Positions 6,301 to 12,420 of a DNA stretch of 14,800 bases are shown one piece after another; the first letter of the stretch is position 1, and each line of letters begins with the position of its first letter. This DNA comes from JAGXQV01 sp041674485 (lineage in GTDB: Bacteria > Pseudomonadota > Gammaproteobacteria > Burkholderiales > Sulfuricellaceae): positions 1 through 14,800 of the forward strand of contig JBAYVP010000104.1 of NCBI GenBank assembly GCA_041674485.1, written 5' to 3'. The position numbers and the translations under genes are program-made. The notes under the pieces are model-generated. The model saw only the letters and a list, made by a program, of their open reading frames with translations, was not told the DNA's origin and did not search any database.

Positions 6301-8316
6301 GACCTCGGACGCTTTGAGGCTGCGGCGGCGAGCTGCCGCCATGCGCTGCAAATCAAACCCGACTTTGCCGAAGCGCACAGCAATTTGGGCAATGCCTTGC
6401 TTGCGCTTGGGCGACTCGAAGGTGCGCTGGCAAGCTATGCCCAGGCGCTGGCGCTTAAACCCGATTATGCCGAAGCGCATAACAACCTGGGGGTTGCGCT
6501 GCAAGCGCTGGGGCGGTTCGAGGATGCCGTGGCGAGCCACACCCAAGCGCTGGAGATCAAACCCGACTACGCTGAGGCGCATAACAATCTGGGCAATGCG
6601 CTGAAAGACCTTGAGCGGCTTGATGACGCAGTGGCAAGTTTTCGTCGTGCGCTGGAGATCAAACCCGACTACGCCGAAGCGCACAATAATCTGGGCAATG
6701 CGCTGCGGGAGCTTGGGCAACGCGATGGCGCATTGGCAAGCTACACCCGGGCGCTGGAGATCGCCCCCGGTTTTGCCGAGGCGCACAACAATCTGGGCAA
6801 TGTCCTGAAAGACTTCGAGCGGCTTGACGATGCGGTGGCAAGTTACGCCCAAGCACTGGAGATCAAACCCGACTATTTCGAAGCGTACAACAATCTGGGC
6901 AATGCGCTGAAAGACCTGGGACAACTCGATAAAGCCGTGGCAAGCTACGCCCAGGCGCTAAAAATCAAGCCCGACTTTGCCGAGGCGCATAGCAACCTGG
7001 GTTCTGCCTTGAAAGACCTCGGGCGTTTCGGTGACGCCGAGGCGAGTTTTCGCCATGCGCTGGAGATCAAGCCCGATTATGCCGAGGCGTACAACAATCT
7101 GTTATTCACCCTCAATTACCATCCAGACAAAAGCGGCGAGGAAATTTTTGCCGCGTATCGGGAGTACGATGAGCGCTTCGGCCTGCCCCTGCGGGAGAAA
7201 TGGCAGCCCCATGGCGACAATCGCGATCCCCAACGTCGTCTGAAGGTGGGCTATGTTTCGCCGGACTTTCGCCGCCACTCGTGCCGACATTTTCTGGAAC
7301 CCCTGCTGGCGCAGCACGACAAGAATGCCGTCGAAGTTTACGCCTATGCCGAACTGACGCGGGAAGACAACGTTACTGCCCGGTATAAGGGATATGTGGA
7401 TCATTGGACGCCTACCGTGGGCATGAGCGATGAGCGCTTAAGTGCGCGCATCCGTGCCGACGGCATCGACATCCTGGTGGATCTGGCCGGCCACACCGCC
7501 AATAACCGGTTGTCGGTATTCGCCCGCAAGCCCGCGCCGGTGTCCCTGTCCTGGTTGGGATTCGGCTACACCACTGGCCTTACGGCGGTGGATTATCTGT
7601 TGACCGATGCGGTAGCCGCACCGGAAGGCAGCGAAGGGCTGTTTTCGGAAACGCCCTGGCGGCTGGAGACGCCTGGATATGCCTACCGTCCGGCGGAAGG
7701 CATGGGTGCGGTGAACACATTGCCGGCCTTGACGCGCGGGCATGTCACCTTCGGCGCCCTGACGCGAGCGGTGCGTATCAATCCTCTTACCATACGGGTG
7801 TGGTCGGCGCTATTGAAACGGGTGGAGGGGGCGCGACTGGTGATAGACAGCCGCGATTTCCAGAGCGCCGCGATGCAAGACGCTCTGGCGGCAAAGTTCG
7901 CCGCTCAGGGAATCGTGCGAGAACGCTTGGCAATCGGTTTCCACAGCCCACCGTGGGATGTGCTGCGTAGCTTGGACATCGGGCTGGATTGCTTCCCTCA
8001 CAATTCCGGGACAACGTTGTTTGAAACCCTGTACATGGGCGTCCCCTTTATCACGCTGGCGGGGCGTCCCAGCGTCGGGCGGCTGGGCAGTTCTATCCTG
8101 GAAGGGATAGGGCATCCTTCGTTAATCGCTCACACCGAAGACGAATACGTGGAGATAGCCGCAGCCCTGGCTTCGGATTTGCCTAAGCTTGCCACCCTGC
8201 GCGGCGGACTGCGGCAGGAAATGGAAATCGGCGCGCTGATGGATGAAACGGGATTCGCCCGCAAGGTGGAAGCGGCGTACCGGGAGATGTGGGGCAAGTG
8301 GTGTTGCGCCAGTTGA
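3388..8316 (+). CDS. Double TPR-GT41 glycosyltransferase: two complete modules fused
   Basis: A 1642-residue protein with two copies of the module seen singly in the upstream gene. Module A: N-terminal TPRs (about 1-130, closely similar to the upstream gene), five canonical TPRs (223-392), then GT41 (about 448-800). A Lys/Pro/Ser-rich linker follows (about 802-857, including AGKPAKKGKSSAKPASS). Module B lacks the first N-terminal block, has nine canonical TPRs (924-1229), and ends in a second GT41 (about 1285-1642). Both catalytic halves keep VGYVSPDFRRHSCRHF, the AGHT motif and SGTTLFETLYMGVPF, so both may be active. Both have Arg where human OGT has the key donor-site Lys. The start is ATG 3388, overlapping the previous TGA by four bases (ATGA); an in-frame ATG at 3376 is the alternative. 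Single-module length is the norm in this family, so the fusion probably arose by tandem duplication and loss of an internal stop. Confidence 0.85.
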   Translation: MSVAENREANAASATIAQALRQAVVHHQAGQFQEAEQLYRVILQVQPGHPDANHNLGVLLGQTGRRVAGLPHLKAALEANPFQGDYWLSYADALLMCNQAEDALTVIQTAMQHGLDTPATRLMRDKAEADVRRCSRATSTPEIPDKIGQPQAQPPESLSQIERNQLIALFNAGRHAEMESQARVACERDQDSGFAWKALGVALQMQGKDALAALRRATELLPDDADAHNSLGVVLKDHGQLDGAVASCRRALKIKPDLAEAHSNLGNALRALGQFADAVASYRRALEIKPDYVEAHNNLGVTLKEIGRLDDALASCRRALKIKPDYAEAHNSQGSVLKDLGQLDDAMASYLHALKIKPDFAEVHNNLGNLLKDFGQLDDAVASYRRALEIKPDYAEAYNNLLFTLNYHPDKSDEEIYAAYREYDERFGLPQRGKWRTHDNSREAGRCLKVGYVSPDFRRHSCRHFLEPLLAHHDKKAFDIYAYAELVQEDEVTARYRGYADHWTPTAGMTDEHLSERIRADGIDILVDMAGHTKGNRLSVFAQKPAPVSLSWLGFGYTTGLSAVDYLLTDATSAPEGSEGLFSEVPWRLETPVYAYRPAEGMGLVSPLPALTRGHITFGTLTRAVRINHRTIRVWSEILKQVAGARLVIDSRDFRGATMQAALAEKFAAHGVARDRLEIGYHSPPWDILRGLDIGLDCFPHNSGTTLFETLYMGVPFITLAERPSVGRLGSSILEGIGHSSLIAHTEDEYVEIAVALATDLPKLATLRGELRQEMESGPLMDEAGFARKVETAYREMWSRWSKQSGGNTEELPERTPQPQTKSHGISLAELLRAGKTVAGKPAKKGKSSAKPASSRESLPQSECNQLVALFNGGRYTEMENRARLLIERYPDSGFAWKGLGASLQMQGKNALAALQKAAERLPNDADAHNNLGNALRNLGRIDEAAKRYAHALKINPDFAEAHNNLGNALHDLGRFEAAAASCRHALQIKPDFAEAHSNLGNALLALGRLEGALASYAQALALKPDYAEAHNNLGVALQALGRFEDAVASHTQALEIKPDYAEAHNNLGNALKDLERLDDAVASFRRALEIKPDYAEAHNNLGNALRELGQRDGALASYTRALEIAPGFAEAHNNLGNVLKDFERLDDAVASYAQALEIKPDYFEAYNNLGNALKDLGQLDKAVASYAQALKIKPDFAEAHSNLGSALKDLGRFGDAEASFRHALEIKPDYAEAYNNLLFTLNYHPDKSGEEIFAAYREYDERFGLPLREKWQPHGDNRDPQRRLKVGYVSPDFRRHSCRHFLEPLLAQHDKNAVEVYAYAELTREDNVTARYKGYVDHWTPTVGMSDERLSARIRADGIDILVDLAGHTANNRLSVFARKPAPVSLSWLGFGYTTGLTAVDYLLTDAVAAPEGSEGLFSETPWRLETPGYAYRPAEGMGAVNTLPALTRGHVTFGALTRAVRINPLTIRVWSALLKRVEGARLVIDSRDFQSAAMQDALAAKFAAQGIVRERLAIGFHSPPWDVLRSLDIGLDCFPHNSGTTLFETLYMGVPFITLAGRPSVGRLGSSILEGIGHPSLIAHTEDEYVEIAAALASDLPKLATLRGGLRQEMEIGALMDETGFARKVEAAYREMWGKWCCAS
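4054..4563 (+). repeat. TPR array, 5 x 102 bp
   Basis: Five contiguous 102-base units encode 34-residue TPRs of the form DYAEAHNNLG-x-x-LKDLGQLDDAxASYRRALKIKP. The next unit (from 4564, DYAEAYNNLL) passes into the catalytic domain, as in the other two arrays. Confidence 0.9.
6157..7074 (+). repeat. TPR array, 9 x 102 bp
   Basis: Nine contiguous 102-base units encode near-consensus TPRs, followed from 7075 by the same DYAEAYNNLL junction as in the 5-unit array. Several units share long identical DNA runs (for example GCGCATAACAATCTGGGCAA and close variants), which is consistent with recent expansion or gene conversion. Confidence 0.9.
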
Positions 8317-8438
8317 TCTATTTCGTATTTTTCGTGGAAGATGCGGTTTTTAGTCACTTACTGGCCAAGTCACAAGCAATTGGTGACAAGAACATATGGT
8401 AGATCAAGCACTGGAGCGGCTTTCCGCAAAAAACAATG

Positions 8439-8497
8439 ACAGGATGAACAGGATTTACAGGATGGGTTTTCTATCCTGTTCATCCTGTAAATCCTGT
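8439..8497. repeat. ACAGGATGAACAGGATTTAC-type inverted repeat with two alternative stems
   Basis: The left arm is built of 9-base modules GACAGGAT, GAACAGGAT and TTACAGGAT; the right arm has the complementary modules in a different order. Two mutually exclusive perfect 16-bp stems are possible: 8439-8454 with 8473-8488 (ACAGGATGAACAGGAT) and 8448-8463 with 8482-8497 (ACAGGATTTACAGGAT). It lies between the glycosyltransferase operon and the pqi-type operon and could end transcription, although no T-run follows. This is a well-known kind of dispersed intergenic repeat. Confidence 0.7.
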
Positions 8498-8537
8498 CTA
8501 AACATCTGTTTGGTTCCGGCTCGTCCGGCTTAGGATT

Positions 8538-8762
8538 ATGGATAGCTTTACCCACCTTTGTCTGAACTGCGAACGGGCTGACATGCAATTGCAAACCCAG
8601 GATATTACATTGTCTTTCGATGGGCTGAGTTTGTTGTTGACGCAAGTGCGCGGTTGGCATTGCCCGGTTTGCGGCGAAATTGAATTTACCGATAAAGATA
8701 GCGCAGAGCGCTATGACGCTACGTTGGAAACGCTGCATGCAGAAGCTCAATTACGCCCATAA
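8538..8762 (+). CDS. YgiT/MqsA-type zinc-finger protein
   Basis: A 74-residue protein with two CxxC pairs, CLNC (8-11) and CPVC (42-45), with the order Cys2...Cys2 and the RGWHCPVCGE context typical of the YgiT-type zinc-finger domain found at the N-terminus of MqsA antitoxins. It is much shorter than full MqsA (about 130 residues) because the helix-turn-helix half is absent. Such short forms usually follow a small RNase toxin or DUF4258-type gene; no such gene lies in the 221 bases upstream. AGGA at 8532-8535 is only two bases from the ATG, a poor ribosome-site spacing, but the first CxxC requires this start. Its end overlaps the beginning of the first pqiA gene, so it may be cotranscribed with the pqi genes. 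The family call is firm; its role is not. Confidence 0.7.
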   Translation: MDSFTHLCLNCERADMQLQTQDITLSFDGLSLLLTQVRGWHCPVCGEIEFTDKDSAERYDATLETLHAEAQLRP

Positions 8763-9381
8763 CCCCGTGACGTCAAACTCCGCTCCCAACCTTATAGCCT
8801 GCCACGATTGCGATCTGCTGCAATGGGAAACGCCGTTGCAGCCAGGCGGCGTGGCGCTTTGCGGACGTTGCGGCGCGGTGTTGTATCGCAATAATCCCGG
8901 CAATGTCGAGCGGGCGCTGGCGTTAACGATAGCTGCGGCCATCCTGTTTGCGATTTCCAATTTTTTTCCGATAGTCGGCATCGAGAGCCAGGGCAACCGC
9001 ATTGCCAGTACGCTATTCGGTGCCGTGCTGACCTTGTGGGACGACCATATGGAACTCGTTGCCGGGCTGGTGTTTGTCACCGTCATCCTGGTTCCGGCGC
9101 TCGAACTCGCATTGATGATTTTTTTGCTGGCGGCGCGCAGCCCCTCGCCGCTGGTGCTGCGCATGTTGCTGGCGACGCGGCCATGGGCGATGATAGAGGT
9201 TTTCATGCTTGGCTTGCTGGTGTCGGTGCAGCGGCTTACGCATATCGCGACCATCACGCCGGGTGTCGCGCTGTGGTCGTTTGGTGCATTGATGGTGCTG
9301 TTCGCCGGCCTCACGGCGACCTTCAACGTGCGCGATTTATGGAGCTTGATGCCGCTAGGGCGTAGCCATGCAAACCGGTGA
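8737..9381 (+). CDS. pqiA: Paraquat-inducible protein A, first half-gene (PqiA domain 1)
   Basis: A 214-residue inner-membrane protein matching the N-terminal half of E. coli PqiA (417 residues with two repeated halves). A rubredoxin-like zinc site uses CHDC (22-25) and CGRC (42-45). About four membrane helices follow: around LTIAAAILFAISNFFP, LVFVTVILVPALELALMIFL, MIEVFMLGLLVSVQRL and LWSFGALMVLFAGLTATF. PqiA-family proteins act with the MCE protein PqiB in lipid traffic across the envelope. ATG 8737 has GGAAA eight bases upstream; ATG 8713 is an alternative. Either start overlaps the zinc-finger gene. The 3' end overlaps the second half-gene by 14 bases. The split could be ancestral for the family rather than damage, since both halves are intact. 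Confidence 0.85.
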   Translation: MQKLNYAHNPVTSNSAPNLIACHDCDLLQWETPLQPGGVALCGRCGAVLYRNNPGNVERALALTIAAAILFAISNFFPIVGIESQGNRIASTLFGAVLTLWDDHMELVAGLVFVTVILVPALELALMIFLLAARSPSPLVLRMLLATRPWAMIEVFMLGLLVSVQRLTHIATITPGVALWSFGALMVLFAGLTATFNVRDLWSLMPLGRSHANR

Positions 9382-10006
9382 CTTCACAGCGGCGGAACTT
9401 GGCCTGTGCGCTTGCCATGCCTGCGGGCTGGTTTCGCAGCCGCCGGGTGGCGAGCAAATCGATGCGGCGTGCCCACGGTGCGGCGCGCGGCTGCATCCGC
9501 GCAAACCGCATAGCGTCGCATACACCTGGGCGTTGCTGATTGCCGCGTACATCCTGTTTATTCCTGCGAATTTGCTGCCCGTGATGGAAACGGCTTCGCT
9601 CTTCGGCGCGCAGCAGGATACCATCATGAGCGGCATCGTTTATCTTTGGGTGTCCGGCTCCTGGCCGCTGGCGGTGCTGGTGTTCGTCGCCAGCATCGTC
9701 GTGCCGCTGACCAAGCTGATTGTGCTCACCTTGTTGCTTGCGTCAGTGCAGTTGCGTTGGGACAGCTTGCCGCGCGAGCGCACCCGGTTGTACCGGATGA
9801 TAGAATTCATCGGACGCTGGTCTATGCTGGATATTTACGTGGTCACGATACTCGCCGCGCTGGTGCGACTGCAAACGCTGGCGACGGTCAAGGCCGGGCT
9901 GGGGGCGGTTGCTTTTGGCGCAGTAGTGGTGCTGACCATGCTTGCCTCAATGGCGTTCGACCCGCGCCTGATATGGGATAACGTTAAACCTAGAAAGCTC
10001 AGTTGA
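9368..10006 (+). CDS. pqiA: Paraquat-inducible protein A, second half-gene; stop codon supplied by a mobile element
   Basis: A 212-residue inner-membrane protein matching the C-terminal half of E. coli PqiA. It has zinc-site pairs CHAC (16-19) and CPRC (35-38), then about four helices containing the family signatures ANLLPVME, IVYLWVSGSWPLAVLVFVAS, EFIGRWSMLDIYVV and MAFDPRLIWD. It overlaps the first half-gene by 14 bases. Residues after VK (PRKLS) and the TGA stop are encoded by the left terminal repeat of element C1, which begins at 9989. Before insertion the frame would have read VKNDDT and stopped at what is now 10248-10250, inside pqiB. The five altered C-terminal residues lie outside the conserved domain and are probably harmless. 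Confidence 0.85.
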   Translation: MQTGDFTAAELGLCACHACGLVSQPPGGEQIDAACPRCGARLHPRKPHSVAYTWALLIAAYILFIPANLLPVMETASLFGAQQDTIMSGIVYLWVSGSWPLAVLVFVASIVVPLTKLIVLTLLLASVQLRWDSLPRERTRLYRMIEFIGRWSMLDIYVVTILAALVRLQTLATVKAGLGAVAFGAVVVLTMLASMAFDPRLIWDNVKPRKLS

Positions 10007-10230
10007 CCGCTTGCCAAGATGCGTAACACAGTGCTTCTAAACAACTTTGTCATATATTTTACGTTCACCCGTTTGGTGAGAACGCTTTGATCTGGATTGC
10101 ACGGTTTTCCGGGCGCATGGCGGCGTTGCAACTACAAGAGAAGGCAATGGAATAACCATTGCGCGTCGTTGCGCCTTGCCCTGCACCCGGAAAACCGCAC
10201 ACTCCAGCCCGTTCAACTGAGCTTTCTAGG
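9989..10230 (+). mobile_element. Short non-coding inverted-repeat element, copy C1 (242 bp), inside the pqi operon
   Basis: The ends are a perfect 18-bp inverted repeat: CCTAGAAAGCTCAGTTGA (9989-10006) and TCAACTGAGCTTTCTAGG (10213-10230). TTAAA flanks it on both sides (9984-9988 and 10231-10235), a likely 5-bp target duplication. Internal perfect inverted repeats are CGGTTTTCCGGG (10102-10113) with CCCGGAAAACCG (10186-10197), and GCAATGG (10144-10150) with CCATTGC (10156-10162). There is no transposase or other credible gene, so it is MITE-like and presumably moved by an enzyme encoded elsewhere. It is highly similar to C2 at 14391 and to the truncated C3 at 120-225. Confidence 0.85.
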
Positions 10231-10236
10231 TTAAAA

Positions 10237-12420
10237 ATGACGATACCTGAGATGCCCGCCCCGAATTTAAACGATCTGCCCGAAGCGCTGGCAATTCCGA
10301 AACGCCGCCGTTTGCCTCAGTTGGTCTGGATTGTTCCGCTCGTTGCGCTGATTATCGGCGGCTGGCTGGTGGCGAACACCATTGCCCAGCGCGGGCCGAC
10401 GGTGGTGATCAGTTTTCTGGCGGCAGAGGGGATCGAACCGGGCAAGACGCGCATCCGTTACAAGAACGTGGACATCGGCGAAGTGAAAAACGTCGAGGTG
10501 GCGAAAGACCGCAGCCATGTGCTGGTCACCGCGCAACTGGTCAAGCAGGCGGAAAATTTCCTGGTTTCCGACACCCGTTTCTGGGTAGTGCGCCCGCGCA
10601 TTTCAGGCGGCAAGATTTCGGGCATCGGCACCTTGCTGTCGGGCGCCTATATCGGCGTCGATATAGGCAAGTCGAGCGAGGCGAGCAGCATGTTCGTCGG
10701 GCTGGAAGTGGCGCCGGTGCTGACCAACGGCCTGCCTGGGCGGCATTTCGTCTTGCAGGCCGCCAATATTGGCTCGCTGGATATCGGTTCGCCGGTCTAT
10801 TTCCGCCGCATTCAGGTGGGCGAGGTGGTGGCCTACGAACTCGATAAGGATGGCGGCAACGTGACCGTTAAGGTATTTATCCATGCGCCTTACGACCGCC
10901 ATGTCACGCCGCGCATGCGTTTCTGGAATGCCAGCGGCATCGATGTCTCGCTGGATGCCAACGGCGTGCGCCTGCAATCGCAATCGCTGGCGTCCGTCCT
11001 GCTCGGCGGCATTGCCTTCGAAGCGCTTGACGGCGACCGGAGTGCCGATGAGGCGCCCGCCGACACGACTTTTGTGCTTTATCCCGATCGCGCCACGGCG
11101 ATGAAAGCACCCGATGGCAAGCCGCTGCTCCTGACGCTATACTTCGAGGATTCGATCCGTGGGCTGGCGCCCGGCGCGCCGTTGGATTTTCGCGGCATCG
11201 TGGTCGGCGAGGTGCTTGCTGTCGGCGTCGAATTCGAACCTAAACGCGACTGGTTTCATTTTCCCGTGCATGTTGCGCTATATACCGAACGCATCGGTTT
11301 GCGCGGCAGCGAAAAGGGGAAAGATAGCGCCGACATGATTAAGCAGGGATTGATGAAGGCCATGAACGAACGCGGTTTCCGCGCGCAACTGCGCACCGGC
11401 AACCTGCTGACCGGCCAAAGCTACATCGCGCTGGACTTTTTCCCCGACCTCAAGAAAATCGCCATCGATTGGAACCGGCAGCCGCTGGAATTGCCGACCG
11501 TGCGCAGCAATTTTGAGGAGATTCAAGTCTCACTGGCGAAAGTCCTCGCCAAGCTGGGCAAAATGCCGCTCGACGAGATCGGCGCCGATATCCGCAACGT
11601 TCTCAAAACGCTGGAGCGCTCCGTCAACAGCATAGACAAGCTGGCGCAACGCGTCGAAGGCGAAACGGCGCCGGAGATTAATGCCGGCATCAAAGATATG
11701 CGCGCCACGCTCAAAAGCATAGATAAACTGGTGCAGCGCGTCGATGGCGAAATGGCGCCGGAAGTCATTGCCGGTATAAAGGATATGCGCGCCACCTTCA
11801 AAAGCCTGGACAAGCTGGCGCAGCGCGTCGATGGTGAAACGGTGCCGGAAGTTAACGCCGGCATCAAGGACATGCGTTCCATACTTAGGAGCGTAGACAA
11901 ACTGGCACAGCGCGTCGATGGCGAGATAATGCCGGAGGTCAACGCCGGCATCAAGGATGCGCGCGCCACCTTCCAAAGCCTGGACAAATTGACGTTGCGC
12001 GTCGATCGCGAAATGGCGCCGGAAATCATGGCCGGCATCAAGGATGTACGCGCCGCCGTCAAAAGCCTGGACAAATTGGCGTTGCGCGTCGATGGCGAAA
12101 CAGTGCCGGAGGTCAACGCCGGCATCAAGGATATACGCGCCACCCTCAAGAATATCGACAAGCTGGTGCATAGTATGGACAAGCTGGCGCAACGCATCGA
12201 TGGCGAAGTGGCGCCCCAAGTCATAGCCGGCGTCAAGGAACTGCGCGCCGCCCTGGTCACGGTGGAGCGCCTGCTGTCCGAAGATGCGCCGCTACAGCAG
12301 GATGTCCGCGATGCGCTACGCGAGGTCGGGCGCGCGGCGCAATCGTTCCGTTTCCTTGCCGACACTTTCGAACGCCAACCCGAAGCCCTGTTACGAGGCA
12401 AGAAGGAGGAGCTGCCGTGA
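10237..12420 (+). CDS. pqiB: PqiB-type MCE protein with extended repeat-built C-terminus
   Basis: A 727-residue protein; E. coli PqiB has 546. A short cytoplasmic N-terminus with KRRR (22-25) precedes one membrane helix (about 28-48). Three MCE (MlaD-like) domains follow, starting near 54 (GPTVVISFLAAEGIEPGKT), 168 (GRHFVLQAANIGSLDIGS) and 296 (PLLLTLYFEDSIRGLAPG); each has the typical 'G-x-x-V-x-x-xGIxVGEV' turn. In E. coli, PqiB forms stacked hexameric MCE rings with a C-terminal helical needle spanning the periplasm. Here that region holds seven 29-residue repeats (465-674; consensus S-x-DKLAQRVDGExxPEVNAGIKDxRATxK). The start is ATG 10237, six bases after an AGG at 10228-10230 that belongs to the end of element C1. 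The stop overlaps pqiC (GTGA). Confidence 0.9.
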   Translation: MTIPEMPAPNLNDLPEALAIPKRRRLPQLVWIVPLVALIIGGWLVANTIAQRGPTVVISFLAAEGIEPGKTRIRYKNVDIGEVKNVEVAKDRSHVLVTAQLVKQAENFLVSDTRFWVVRPRISGGKISGIGTLLSGAYIGVDIGKSSEASSMFVGLEVAPVLTNGLPGRHFVLQAANIGSLDIGSPVYFRRIQVGEVVAYELDKDGGNVTVKVFIHAPYDRHVTPRMRFWNASGIDVSLDANGVRLQSQSLASVLLGGIAFEALDGDRSADEAPADTTFVLYPDRATAMKAPDGKPLLLTLYFEDSIRGLAPGAPLDFRGIVVGEVLAVGVEFEPKRDWFHFPVHVALYTERIGLRGSEKGKDSADMIKQGLMKAMNERGFRAQLRTGNLLTGQSYIALDFFPDLKKIAIDWNRQPLELPTVRSNFEEIQVSLAKVLAKLGKMPLDEIGADIRNVLKTLERSVNSIDKLAQRVEGETAPEINAGIKDMRATLKSIDKLVQRVDGEMAPEVIAGIKDMRATFKSLDKLAQRVDGETVPEVNAGIKDMRSILRSVDKLAQRVDGEIMPEVNAGIKDARATFQSLDKLTLRVDREMAPEIMAGIKDVRAAVKSLDKLALRVDGETVPEVNAGIKDIRATLKNIDKLVHSMDKLAQRIDGEVAPQVIAGVKELRAALVTVERLLSEDAPLQQDVRDALREVGRAAQSFRFLADTFERQPEALLRGKKEELP
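11629..12258 (+). repeat. Seven 87-bp (29-residue) repeats in pqiB
   Basis: Six contiguous 87-base units run 11629-12150. A 21-base insert encoding one heptad (NIDKLVH, 12151-12171) follows, then a seventh unit at 12172-12258. Each unit encodes a largely helical segment with one Pro (xPE or APQ) near its middle, suggesting regularly kinked or bundled helices. Confidence 0.85.
12403..12410 (+). promoter_or_regulatory. Strong ribosome binding site for pqiC
   Basis: AAGGAGGA lies within the last codons of pqiB, six bases before GTG 12417. It fixes the GTG start that overlaps the pqiB stop codon (GTGA). Confidence 0.8.

Noticed and set aside
4054..7074. Direct repeats as a CRISPR array
   Set aside because: The 102-bp units are contiguous without spacers, maintain one open frame and encode canonical TPRs.
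1850..7250. Many 60-230-codon frames antisense or offset within the TPR and GT41 regions
   Set aside because: They follow the 102-bp periodicity of the TPR units and the high GC of the sense genes, so they are shadows.
8370..8750. 126-codon minus-strand frame that might encode a missing toxin
   Set aside because: It is antisense to the zinc-finger gene and runs through the inverted repeat at 8439-8497; it lacks any toxin-like pattern.
10047..10075. TTGTCA inside element C1 as a promoter for pqiB
   Set aside because: No -10 hexamer lies 16-18 bases downstream; the only TATATT is immediately adjacent to it.
10159..10236. Upstream extension of pqiB from an in-frame start at 10159
   Set aside because: These 26 codons are entirely element C1 sequence and flank; the same peptide occurs in C2 without any pqiB, and ATG 10237 precedes the typical PqiB N-terminus and membrane helix.
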